Part shown: positions 50,802 through 58,840 of the stretch, piece by piece
Numbering within the stretch: the first letter of the stretch is position 1
Layout: each line of letters opens with the position of its first letter
Source of the DNA: JAGLOK01 sp963677605
GTDB lineage: Bacteria > Bacillota > Clostridia > Christensenellales > UMGS416
Reading direction: 5' to 3'
Length of the DNA stretch: 64,000 nucleotides
Assembly: GCA_963677605.2 (NCBI GenBank)
Contig: CAXXDX010000002.1
Coordinates: 1-64,000, forward strand
Notes under the pieces: generated by a model
Database searches by the model: none
What the model was told of the DNA's origin: nothing
The model's input: the letters and a program-made list of their open reading frames with translations, nothing else
Translations under genes and position numbers: made by a program

Positions 50802-52106
50802 ATGACTACAATAATTGATATAATAGGCAGACAGATAATGGACTCCAGAGGCAACCCTACAGTTGAAGTCGATGTGTATCTCGACTCAGGCGTTATGGGC
50901 CGCGCAGCTGTACCGTCAGGCGCATCAACCGGTGCTTTTGAAGCAGTTGAGCTTCGCGACGGCGGCGACGCATATATGGGCAAGGGAGTTTTAAAGGCAG
51001 TAGACAATATAAATGAAATAATCGCAGATGAAATAATCGGCATGGACGCTCGCGACCAAGTGGGCATCGATGAATTAATGATTGCACTTGACGGGACAGA
51101 GAACAAAGGAAAGCTCGGTGCAAACGCTATGCTTGGAGTGTCTCTTGCAGTTGCAAAAGCTGCCGCAGAATCCTTAGGGCTTCATCTATATCAGTACATA
51201 GGCGGTGTAAACGCCAAAATGCTTCCGGTTCCGATGATGAATATCATAAATGGCGGAAAGCACGCAGACAACTCTGTTTCCTGTCAGGAATTTATGATTA
51301 TGCCTGTAGGCGCAGAAAGCTGGAGCGAAGCTCTCCGTATGTGTGCAGAAGTTTTCCATAACTTAAAAAGCGTTCTCAAAGGAAAAGGATATTCAACTGC
51401 CGTCGGTGATGAAGGCGGCTTTGCGCCAAACCTGAAATCCGACGAGGAAGCACTCGAAGTAATAGTTGAAGCTGTTAAAAAAGCTGGATACAAACCCGGC
51501 GATGACTTCCGAATCGCAATGGATCCTGCCTCCACCGAAATGTATGAAGAAGCAAAGAAAATCGGCAAAGACGGATATTATTTCTGGAAAACCGATAAAT
51601 TCTTCACCCGCGAAGAAATGGTTGATTTCTGGGCAGGGCTATGCGAAAAGTATCCAATAATCTCGATTGAAGACGGATTGGCCGAGGAGGACTGGGAAGG
51701 CTGGAAGCTCATGACTGAACGTTTAGGCAGCAAAATACAGCTTGTCGGCGACGATTTGTTCGTTACAAACACAACACGCCTATCAAAGGGAATCGACATG
51801 GGTGTCGCAAACTCAATCCTTATCAAAGTTAACCAGATTGGAACACTGACTGAGACGCTTGACGCAATTCAGATGGCAAACCGCGCAGGCTATACAGCAG
51901 TTGTCTCCCACCGTTCCGGCGAAACTGAGGACACAACCATTGCAGACCTCGTGGTTGCGATGAACGCAGGGCAGATTAAAACAGGCGCTCCGTCGCGTTC
52001 TGACCGAGTGGCAAAATATAATCAGCTTCTTCGAATCGAAGAGCAATTAGGCGAAGTAGCCATATATCCTGGATTGGATGCTTGGTTTAATCTTAAGAAC
52101 AAATAA
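50802..52106 (+). CDS. eno: Enolase
   Basis: A 434-residue glycolytic enzyme converting 2-phosphoglycerate to phosphoenolpyruvate. Signatures: DIIGRQIMDSRGNPTVEVDV at the start, SGASTGAFEAVELRDG, the Mg ligands and catalytic Lys region QLVGDDLFVTNTTRL and LIKVNQIGTLTET, and SHRSGETEDTTIADLVVA. Full length and typical. AGGAGG precedes the ATG. Monocistronic with its own terminator; it follows PFOR, so two steps of lower glycolysis/pyruvate metabolism are neighbours. Confidence 0.98.
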   Translation: MTTIIDIIGRQIMDSRGNPTVEVDVYLDSGVMGRAAVPSGASTGAFEAVELRDGGDAYMGKGVLKAVDNINEIIADEIIGMDARDQVGIDELMIALDGTENKGKLGANAMLGVSLAVAKAAAESLGLHLYQYIGGVNAKMLPVPMMNIINGGKHADNSVSCQEFMIMPVGAESWSEALRMCAEVFHNLKSVLKGKGYSTAVGDEGGFAPNLKSDEEALEVIVEAVKKAGYKPGDDFRIAMDPASTEMYEEAKKIGKDGYYFWKTDKFFTREEMVDFWAGLCEKYPIISIEDGLAEEDWEGWKLMTERLGSKIQLVGDDLFVTNTTRLSKGIDMGVANSILIKVNQIGTLTETLDAIQMANRAGYTAVVSHRSGETEDTTIADLVVAMNAGQIKTGAPSRSDRVAKYNQLLRIEEQLGEVAIYPGLDAWFNLKNK

Positions 52107-52118
52107 CACACTATATAC

Positions 52119-52148
52119 AAAAAACCGTGTCGAAAGGCACGGTTTTTT
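52119..52148 (+). terminator. Intrinsic terminator of eno
   Basis: CCGTGTC and GGCACGG pair (one G-T wobble) around a GAAA tetraloop, with A and T tracts on the flanks, so it can serve both eno and the convergent acetyltransferase gene. Confidence 0.92.
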
Positions 52149-52155
52149 ATTATCC

Positions 52156-52758
52156 TTATAAATCTATATACCAAAGAAACTGTATCTCTTCTTTTTCTTT
52201 ATCTTTGTAAACATGATAATTAACTTTGCGAAGCTTAGCTCCCATAGCTTTGTAAAACCTACATGCATTTACGTTGACATTCTGTGTTTCTATCTTTAGC
52301 TGAGTGCAGTGTCTCTGCTTTGCCCAATCCATGACAGCCTCAATCAATTCACGTCCAATTCCCCTGCCTCTGTAATCCGGATGTATGCGAATATCCCATA
52401 AAACAGTTAAATCTCCCCTGCCTTCCAGCATATTAATCTCAGGTGAGTTATATACAGCCGTAGCTCCCGCTATCGGAGTCTTTCCGTCATAAATTAGGAA
52501 GAAAGCCCAGTTTGACGTGTCATACTTCCCTTCCCATGTTAAAGGGCCATGCTTGCCATTGTCATCATAGTCTTTTATGTATGGTGTATCAACCGGCACT
52601 TCTGTCAATTCATATCCTGACATGTCTCCGTCTTTTTCGCAAACTTCGAAAATACTATTTACTTCAAAGGTTATTGGGATTTTTGTATAATCGTCAAGAT
52701 TTAGTTTGCAATAAATAAATATATTATCTTTAATTTTTTTAACTATTTTCATAATCAT
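52156..52758 (-). CDS. GNAT acetyltransferase, streptothricin-acetyltransferase-like
   Basis: A 200-residue acetyl-CoA-dependent N-acetyltransferase. Motif A is IRIHPDYRGRGIGRELIEAV (about residue 130), and the C-terminal pattern QLKIETQNVNVNACRFYKAMGA is shared with SatA/Sat4-type enzymes that acetylate streptothricin. The N-terminal part (FTFEVNSIFEV-like, then TSNWAFFLIYDGKTPIAGA) also fits. Resistance is possible but unproven; many chromosomal relatives have other substrates. It overlaps the upstream NUDIX gene by 20 bases and is coupled to it. Confidence 0.85.
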   Translation of the reverse strand: MIMKIVKKIKDNIFIYCKLNLDDYTKIPITFEVNSIFEVCEKDGDMSGYELTEVPVDTPYIKDYDDNGKHGPLTWEGKYDTSNWAFFLIYDGKTPIAGATAVYNSPEINMLEGRGDLTVLWDIRIHPDYRGRGIGRELIEAVMDWAKQRHCTQLKIETQNVNVNACRFYKAMGAKLRKVNYHVYKDKEKEEIQFLWYIDL

Positions 52759-53200
52759 TAATTATATGTCTATGTGTTGCAACAATATCAATATCTTTTA
52801 ATTCAGTGTAAGAAAAATATCTTAACTCTCTGGACTCCTCACTGCACTTCAAATCATGCTTCTCTTTTATATAAATCACATATGCAATTGATATACTTCT
52901 AAAAATATTGCCATCAGGATACTTAATAATTCTAGACGGATCTGTATAAATATTAAAAAGTTTTAAGTCGCTTTCTTGAATCTTAAGTCCCGTTTCTTCA
53001 AATATTTCTCTTAAAGCACCATTTTCAGCACTTTCATCAATTTCAAGACCGCCGCCTATTAAGGCCCAATAATCACTATCTGTTCTGTGCTCCAGCAGAA
53101 TATTACCCTGATAGTTTATAATAGCACAAGTTCCTATGTGATTAGGCTTATTCGGTTGCGGAGCATTCGCGTTCTGATAGTAAAATTCAGCACTTTTCAT
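52739..53200 (-). CDS. NUDIX hydrolase
   Basis: A 153-residue NUDIX protein. The box GGGLEIDESAENGALREIFEETG (residues about 48-70, given as two parts GGGLEIDESAENGA and LREIFEETG in order) has all G, E and R/E-E-x-x-E positions. The preceding ALI and HRTDSDYW segments fit the branch active on nucleoside diphosphate derivatives or mRNA caps. GGAAG precedes the ATG. It overlaps the acetyltransferase gene by 20 bases. Substrate unknown. Confidence 0.9.
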   Translation of the reverse strand: MKSAEFYYQNANAPQPNKPNHIGTCAIINYQGNILLEHRTDSDYWALIGGGLEIDESAENGALREIFEETGLKIQESDLKLFNIYTDPSRIIKYPDGNIFRSISIAYVIYIKEKHDLKCSEESRELRYFSYTELKDIDIVATHRHIINDYENS

Positions 53201-53284
53201 AAAAGCTTCCTTTATCCATAAATTTCATTATTTGTATATTAGAATATCCAATAATATAGTAGCAGATTTGAATATAATTTGTAC

Positions 53285-53340
53285 AAAAAATATCCCTATG
53301 CATATTATTCAATAATATCACACAGGGATAAAAATATCAG
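53285..53340 (-). terminator. Intrinsic terminator after the second GGDEF gene
   Basis: On the minus strand TATCCCT and AGGGATA arms enclose a second perfect stem, ATATTATT and AATAATAT, and the hairpin ends in six T. It separates the GGDEF gene from the NUDIX-acetyltransferase pair. Confidence 0.8.
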
Positions 53341-53356
53341 GTATTAGAGTCGAGTA

Positions 53357-54430
53357 TTACTTTATAACCGAAAGCAACTCAATATTGCTCTGCCAGTTTT
53401 CAACAAGCTTTTTACGCTTGTTCTTAAACATCTGGCTGTCTGCTCTTTCGATTAATTCATTTATGCAGGCACTTTCTCCGTCGTTTACGTAGAAGCCTGA
53501 GCTGATTGAAAGCGTATAATGCTTGCTGCTTTCACTGTTATATCCTTCAAATGCCTTGTCAATCCTATGGAGAAGTCTTTTTATGTTGTATAAATCACAC
53601 GATTCAACAACGAGTACAAATTCATCTCCGGCATACCTTGCAAAGAAATCCTTCTGACGTATTTTAGACTTAATCAGCGAAGTTGCATTAACGATAGCTT
53701 CATCGCCTTCGATATGCCCAAAATTATCATTTATGTGCTTAAGTTTATCCAAGTCAAACATTACAACCGTAAACTTTTTGCTTTGATTTATTAATCTTTG
53801 AGTATAATCATATAAATATTTGCGGTTATTTATGCCTGTAAGCGAATCTTTCCTTGCTTCCACTATTTCATCAACTAAGAATAATATAAGAAGTCCCATA
53901 CTGGAAAGAATCAACCCGTTATTAATAATTGCAGGCGCTGCTGCAGCCAGAGCAAACAACGAATAAGAAGCATTTGTTTTAAAGCTGTCAGCCGTTCTGA
54001 ATTTTACAACAACATATGTTGCATATAACACCGGAGCTACACTTATGAGTGTGCTGTATATGCTTTTTGCACCAAAGGCAATTAAAACTAGATTTATTGC
54101 AGTCGGAACAAAAAACATTGCGTATGTAAACTTATCTTTTAATGCTCTTGGGTTTTTCTGCGCAGTTACATGCAATGCATAAAATGCAGGAATAAGCGGG
54201 AGAGCTGCCATATAAGTAAACTTTAATGGAGCTTCCAATACATTTCTTACTGCGAGGTTTTTTGTCTCCATTATATCCAGCGCCATCTGAATCAAAATTA
54301 GACTCATAAGCGAATATATAATGAAATAAAAATATGTTTTCTTTGCTGTTTTAGCTGCATTTAAAGAAACGGATACAATATAAACAACAGCTAATATGAA
54401 TATTGAAATTATGTTGCTGTCTAGTTTCAT
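53357..54430 (-). CDS. Membrane GGDEF protein with AGDEF active-site variant
   Basis: A 357-residue diguanylate cyclase-like protein. The first ~190 residues have about six membrane helices; the C-terminal GGDEF domain contains DSLTGINNRKYLYDY, MFDLDKLKHINDNFGH and the loop RYAGDEFVLVVE. The loop is A-G-D-E-F, not G-G-D/E-E-F; AGDEF forms have been active in some characterised proteins, so activity is plausible. I start at ATG 54430, after AAAGGG, in place of an upstream in-frame ATG. The ligand is unknown. It is the second cyclic-di-GMP gene in the window. Confidence 0.85.
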   Translation of the reverse strand: MKLDSNIISIFILAVVYIVSVSLNAAKTAKKTYFYFIIYSLMSLILIQMALDIMETKNLAVRNVLEAPLKFTYMAALPLIPAFYALHVTAQKNPRALKDKFTYAMFFVPTAINLVLIAFGAKSIYSTLISVAPVLYATYVVVKFRTADSFKTNASYSLFALAAAAPAIINNGLILSSMGLLILFLVDEIVEARKDSLTGINNRKYLYDYTQRLINQSKKFTVVMFDLDKLKHINDNFGHIEGDEAIVNATSLIKSKIRQKDFFARYAGDEFVLVVESCDLYNIKRLLHRIDKAFEGYNSESSKHYTLSISSGFYVNDGESACINELIERADSQMFKNKRKKLVENWQSNIELLSVIK

Positions 54431-54545
54431 GTGTTTCCCTTTCTTAAAGCGTTTCCGTTCAAATTTTATTTTTGCCTTCACACTATTTATCGTAACGATT
54501 CTGTATAAGCTTTAGCACTATATCGCATTTATTTAATATACTATT

Positions 54546-54580
54546 AAAAAAGCTGTACAGGATTTTCTCCTGTACAGCTT
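54546..54580 (-). terminator. Intrinsic terminator after the amino-acid-kinase gene
   Basis: The 13-bp arms AAGCTGTACAGGA and TCCTGTACAGCTT flank a 5-base loop; read on the minus strand the hairpin runs into six T. It ends the MATE-kinase operon. Confidence 0.92.
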
Positions 54581-54602
54581 GTTATCTAATAATATGTTTT
54601 AA

Positions 54603-55424
54603 CTATTTTAATCCAATCCTCGTGCATCTTGCTCTGCCTTCTATAAGGTCTGCTATTCCATGTCTTGCATGCCCGATAATTACCTGCGTTCCGTTTGCTG
54701 CAGCCGTTTTTATATATTTCAGCTTAGCTGCCGCACCGCCGGAGCCCTGCCTGCTTGTTCCATTGCAATAAGCGATTGTCTCATCAATCTTATGTAGGAG
54801 GCTCTCTGCATCCGAGGCCATAATCTCTTCAATGATTGTATCTGAGTTTGAAGCATCCTTGTATATACCCTCAACAGAAGTGAGTATCAGAAGAATCGGT
54901 GCGCCGACGATTTCTGCGATAATAGACGCTGTCTCATCGTTATCTATACATTCCACTATCCTCTCGTTCTGCTTTGAAAGCATGGAAAGTTCCACATTTC
55001 TGTTTTCTTCAAATGAAACAGGATCATTGTAATTAATTATCGGTATAGCTCCCTGATGCGATGCACGTGTTAGAAAATCTATTATATGATTACGCTTTAC
55101 AGTGTCATTAAAATGCGTATGCTCAACCAGAAGCTGACGTACGGAATACTTCGGGTTTATATAGCGCCTGTAGTTTTCCATGAGGATCTGCTGCCCTTGA
55201 GCTGCGTAATCAGACTTTATCTCCTCTATATCGCCTTCAGGCTCTTCTCCCATTCTATTGATATAGTCAAGCCTGCCTATCTCTGTTGCACCGCTTGAAA
55301 CCCATATCATACCCGGCTCAAGCTCTTTTCCTATCCTTGAGAATATATTGTAATCTATATCTTTGTCACGGTGCCTTATAAGCGCCATTGACCCTATTTT
55401 GCCTACTAATTTAATGCTGTCCAT
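54603..55424 (-). CDS. Amino acid kinase family protein, glutamate-5-kinase-like
   Basis: A 273-residue kinase close to ProB. Matching parts are VGKIGSMALI (nucleotide loop), VSSGATEIGRLDY, AAQGQQILMENY, AIPIINYNDPV in place of the usual IPIINENDxV, and GSGGAAAKLKYIKTAAANGT in place of GTGGMxTKLxAA. The C-terminal PUA domain is absent and ProA is not adjacent, so proline synthesis is doubtful; it may use another acid substrate. It starts just after the MATE gene stop with AGAGG upstream and is cotranscribed with it. Confidence 0.75.
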   Translation of the reverse strand: MDSIKLVGKIGSMALIRHRDKDIDYNIFSRIGKELEPGMIWVSSGATEIGRLDYINRMGEEPEGDIEEIKSDYAAQGQQILMENYRRYINPKYSVRQLLVEHTHFNDTVKRNHIIDFLTRASHQGAIPIINYNDPVSFEENRNVELSMLSKQNERIVECIDNDETASIIAEIVGAPILLILTSVEGIYKDASNSDTIIEEIMASDAESLLHKIDETIAYCNGTSRQGSGGAAAKLKYIKTAAANGTQVIIGHARHGIADLIEGRARCTRIGLK

Positions 55425-56819
55425 TTAAACCTCTTGATAGTCTGTAACATCCACATCCGTAACACGTCGGATCCATCTTCGTGACTTGAAATATATTAAA
55501 CACATTATAGTCTTTATTATATGTTCTGTCCACATTGCTATAAAAACCGTTTCAAAAGACCACTTGAGCACAAGTCCGGTTACAGCAACAATCGGAACAC
55601 CTATTAGCCATACATTTACAATGTCATATATAAGCCCTATTTTTGTGTCTCCGCCTGCCCTGAATATACCCACTATTGCTATATAAGGCAATATGTAAAA
55701 AGGAACAGCTGCAGCGTAAATCATCAGGAGTTTGCTAACCATCGCTGCAGTATAAGCATCAGTCACGCCTAAAAGGCTTATTATTGGATGCCTTATAAGA
55801 AGTGCAATAATGCCCATTAAGAATGCAAATAAAGTGCCGTATATAAGAAACTTCTTTGCAGCTGTATACGCTTCATTTAGTTCTCCCCTGCCAACCATCT
55901 TTCCGATTATAACAGCACATGCGCTGCATAATCCGATAAAGAATGTAAATAGGAGCTGCTCTATTGATCCGTAAATAGTAAACGCTGCATAGTTGTCACT
56001 TCCAAGTCTTCCCAGCACCATGTTATAAACATTTACACCTAACGCCCATAAAACTTCATTTGCCAGAACAGGCAAAGCCAAAAGATAATATTTTTTGACA
56101 AAGCTCTTTCCAAAACTGAAAAGGTCTTTTATTTTTGCAGCCGCAATATTTTTCTTTATATAGCTGATTGAAACTATCAGCACTAGCTGCAAAACTCCTG
56201 ATATCAACGTAGCAAGTGCCGCTCCCCTGATTCCCATTTCCGGAAAGCCAAAATTACCAAATATCAAAAGATAATTCAAAATCGTATTCGTAATAACGGA
56301 AATAATTGTAACTAAAAGCGGTAAGATAACAGTTTCAGTACTTCTTAAAAGAAAGCTGAATATATAAGCAACCGAAAGCGGTATAAATGTCCAGCATGCA
56401 ATTTTCATGTACTGCGCTCCGGCAGCCACAACCGCTGTGTCATTTGTGAAAACACTCAACAGCTGAGGTGTGAAAAAAAACAGTACAGCCGTTCCGATAA
56501 ACGCTATCATAAAAGCATTCATAAGCCCTAAGCCAAAAGATTTCCTTATGGTCTTGAAATCTTTTATTCCCCAAAACTGTGATACTATAACACTCATTCC
56601 GGAAGCAAATCCGAAGAAAGTCAGCTGTATCAAGAAAAACCATCTTCCCGAAACTCCCAAAGCTGCTGTAGGAATTACGCCAAGCCTTACTATAAACGCA
56701 GTATCCACCAAATGGAAAGAAGCCGCAAGCATTTGTTGCAAAGAAATAGGCACAGCTAGTTTTAGTACATTCTTTAGCAAGCCATTGCCCTCTATTTTGT
56801 TTTTAATAATCTTTTTCAT
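55425..56819 (-). CDS. MATE-family multidrug/metabolite efflux protein
   Basis: A 464-residue membrane protein with about twelve helices. VLKLAVPISLQQMLAASFHLVDTAFIVRLG and its repeat-like counterpart near residue 240 (LALPVLANEVLWALGVNVYN) are the two MatE domain starts; given here as order LAVPISLQQM then VDTAFIVRLG. The family exports drugs or metabolites by Na+ or H+ antiport. No regulator is adjacent. It is coupled to the amino-acid kinase gene. The initiation site is weak. Substrate unknown. Confidence 0.9.
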   Translation of the reverse strand: MKKIIKNKIEGNGLLKNVLKLAVPISLQQMLAASFHLVDTAFIVRLGVIPTAALGVSGRWFFLIQLTFFGFASGMSVIVSQFWGIKDFKTIRKSFGLGLMNAFMIAFIGTAVLFFFTPQLLSVFTNDTAVVAAGAQYMKIACWTFIPLSVAYIFSFLLRSTETVILPLLVTIISVITNTILNYLLIFGNFGFPEMGIRGAALATLISGVLQLVLIVSISYIKKNIAAAKIKDLFSFGKSFVKKYYLLALPVLANEVLWALGVNVYNMVLGRLGSDNYAAFTIYGSIEQLLFTFFIGLCSACAVIIGKMVGRGELNEAYTAAKKFLIYGTLFAFLMGIIALLIRHPIISLLGVTDAYTAAMVSKLLMIYAAAVPFYILPYIAIVGIFRAGGDTKIGLIYDIVNVWLIGVPIVAVTGLVLKWSFETVFIAMWTEHIIKTIMCLIYFKSRRWIRRVTDVDVTDYQEV

Positions 56820-57018
56820 TCTAATAGATAATATATTAATTCCCCGATTTACACAATCGTTTATTGGTAAAAAATAATAATTTTTTCCGCATCAGAGCAT
56901 ATGGCAAATAAACAGAGTATAAGGGAGATAAACCGATAATTTGTTTTCTTTTTAACCTTATTGACGATTAATTCCGTATTTATCAGTCTTTAGCCTAAAA
57001 TAACCACTAACTATAGCT

Positions 57019-57045
57019 TTGACATATTTACAGCAAAACTATAAT
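57019..57045 (+). promoter_or_regulatory. Promoter of the ABC exporter operon
   Basis: TTGACA (57019-57024), 15 bases, TATAAT (57040-57045). The spacer is short, otherwise consensus. Confidence 0.65.
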
Positions 57046-57070
57046 ATATGCATAACAAATTTAAATCGGG

Positions 57071-58840
57071 GTGATTCCTATTAATATTCTGAAAAGAATA
57101 CTCTCCATGCTAAAACCCTACCGCAAACAGCTTGCCATTGGCTATGTTATGCTGTTTATTTTTTTGGCTATCTTGCTTGTCGCACCATTGCTGACTAAAA
57201 CTATAGTTGATGATGTAATTTATGCAGGTACATTCGGCGAGAAAGAACAGAGCACACTTTACACAGTACTGCTTCTCATGGTGGCATTCGCGGTCAGCCG
57301 CGCGCTTCTTGTTTATTTCAGGCTCCTTATTTTTGAAAAAATATCGCAAAACATAATATATGACTTGCGCACCGGCCTTTATGAGCATCTAAACTCAATG
57401 CCGTTCCGCTTTTACGACAAACATCAAATAGGCGAAATAATGTCGCGTATGACAGGCGACATTGAAGCTATACGAATGTTTATAGCTGTAGGCCTTATGC
57501 AGGTTGTAGAACAGGCAGTATTGTACATAGGCTCACTGGTATTCGTGTTTACACTGTCCTATCAGATTGCGCTTATACTCCTTGCAATCACTCCGCTTCT
57601 TGCCTATATAGGTTTTAAGTTTGATAAAACTATACGCCCCGCTTTTAACGACATTCGCGAGCAGAACGCTATCCTTAATACACGTACTCAGGAAAATATC
57701 GCAGGAGTGCGGCTTGTAAAAGCATATAACAGACAAAACCATGAACGTAAATTGTTTGATGAAGAAAACTACAAGCAGATGAACTTCGGCATAGTGCTGA
57801 CAAAAATATTTTCAACATTCCATCCGATTGTTGAAATCATCGCTTCATCTACACCGGCTCTGTTGCTTCTTCTCGGCGGATATCTGACTATTAGAGGCAC
57901 AGTTTCAACTGGTACATTTGTCGCAATTTTCGGCTATATCTGGATGATAACAAACCCTACCCGCCAGCTAGCTAATATATTAAACATGATAACGCAAACT
58001 ATATCCTCCGCCGAAAAGCTATTCTACTACAGCGATTTCGGATCATACATAAAAGATCCTAAAAAGCCTAAACAGCCAAAGGAACAAAAAGGAAACGTAA
58101 CCTTCGATAATGTTACGTTTTCATATAGCGATGAGACTGTTTTAAAAGATATTTCATTCAACGTTGAAGAGGGCAAAACACTCGCAATCATGGGCGCAAC
58201 AGGTTCCGGAAAGACTTCGATAATAAACCTAATCGGGCGTTTCTATGAATGCGAAAAGGGTGAAGTCACTGTGGACGGAGTTAATGTAAAAGATTATAAG
58301 ATTAAACAGCTGCGCAAACAAATAGGATACGTCACACAGGAAACATTCCTTTTCTCGGATTCGCTTGCCGGAAACATAGCTTTCGGTGATATGGACGCTG
58401 ATATGGAAGATGTTTATGAAGCTGCAGATATAGCACAGGCTGCACCGTTTATTAAAGAAAAAGATGACGGATACGACCTAATTGTTGGCGAACGCGGAAC
58501 AGGACTTTCAGGCGGCCAAAAACAGCGCACAGCCATTGCCAGAGCACTTCTTGTAAATCCGAAAATTCTTGTGCTGGATGATGCAACCGCATCGGTTGAC
58601 ACAGAGACAGAGCAAAAAATCCAGCAGGGTCTTAAAAACCGCGGCAAAAACTGCACAACTATTGTCATCTCGCATAGAATTTCAGCGGTTAAAGATGCCG
58701 ATGAAATAATCGTGTTAGATGGCGGCTCTATAGCAGAGCGCGGCCTGCATGATGAGTTAATAGATAAACAGGGCATTTACTACAAGATGTTTATGGAACA
58801 GTATCAGGATTATATAAATATCAAAGAGGAGGTGGGATAA
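57071..58840 (+). CDS. ABC exporter half-transporter with degenerate ATP site
   Basis: A 589-residue type IV ABC exporter subunit: six membrane helices (residues 15-300) and a C-terminal ATPase with Walker A MGATGSGKTS, signature LSGGQKQRTA and Walker B ILVLDDATASVD. The Walker B ends D-D, lacking the catalytic Glu, so this subunit holds the non-hydrolysing site, as in TM287/BmrC. The start is odd: GTG 57071 lies inside the only good ribosome site (GGGGTGAT, 57068-57075), and an ATT codon at 57080 has ideal spacing. It overlaps its partner by one base (TAATG). Confidence 0.9.
   Translation: MIPINILKRILSMLKPYRKQLAIGYVMLFIFLAILLVAPLLTKTIVDDVIYAGTFGEKEQSTLYTVLLLMVAFAVSRALLVYFRLLIFEKISQNIIYDLRTGLYEHLNSMPFRFYDKHQIGEIMSRMTGDIEAIRMFIAVGLMQVVEQAVLYIGSLVFVFTLSYQIALILLAITPLLAYIGFKFDKTIRPAFNDIREQNAILNTRTQENIAGVRLVKAYNRQNHERKLFDEENYKQMNFGIVLTKIFSTFHPIVEIIASSTPALLLLLGGYLTIRGTVSTGTFVAIFGYIWMITNPTRQLANILNMITQTISSAEKLFYYSDFGSYIKDPKKPKQPKEQKGNVTFDNVTFSYSDETVLKDISFNVEEGKTLAIMGATGSGKTSIINLIGRFYECEKGEVTVDGVNVKDYKIKQLRKQIGYVTQETFLFSDSLAGNIAFGDMDADMEDVYEAADIAQAAPFIKEKDDGYDLIVGERGTGLSGGQKQRTAIARALLVNPKILVLDDATASVDTETEQKIQQGLKNRGKNCTTIVISHRISAVKDADEIIVLDGGSIAERGLHDELIDKQGIYYKMFMEQYQDYINIKEEVG

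Noticed and set aside
50777..52046. Several long open frames antisense or out of frame to enolase and PFOR
   Set aside because: These genes have strong codon bias, which leaves long shadow frames; none has a ribosome site or protein family match.
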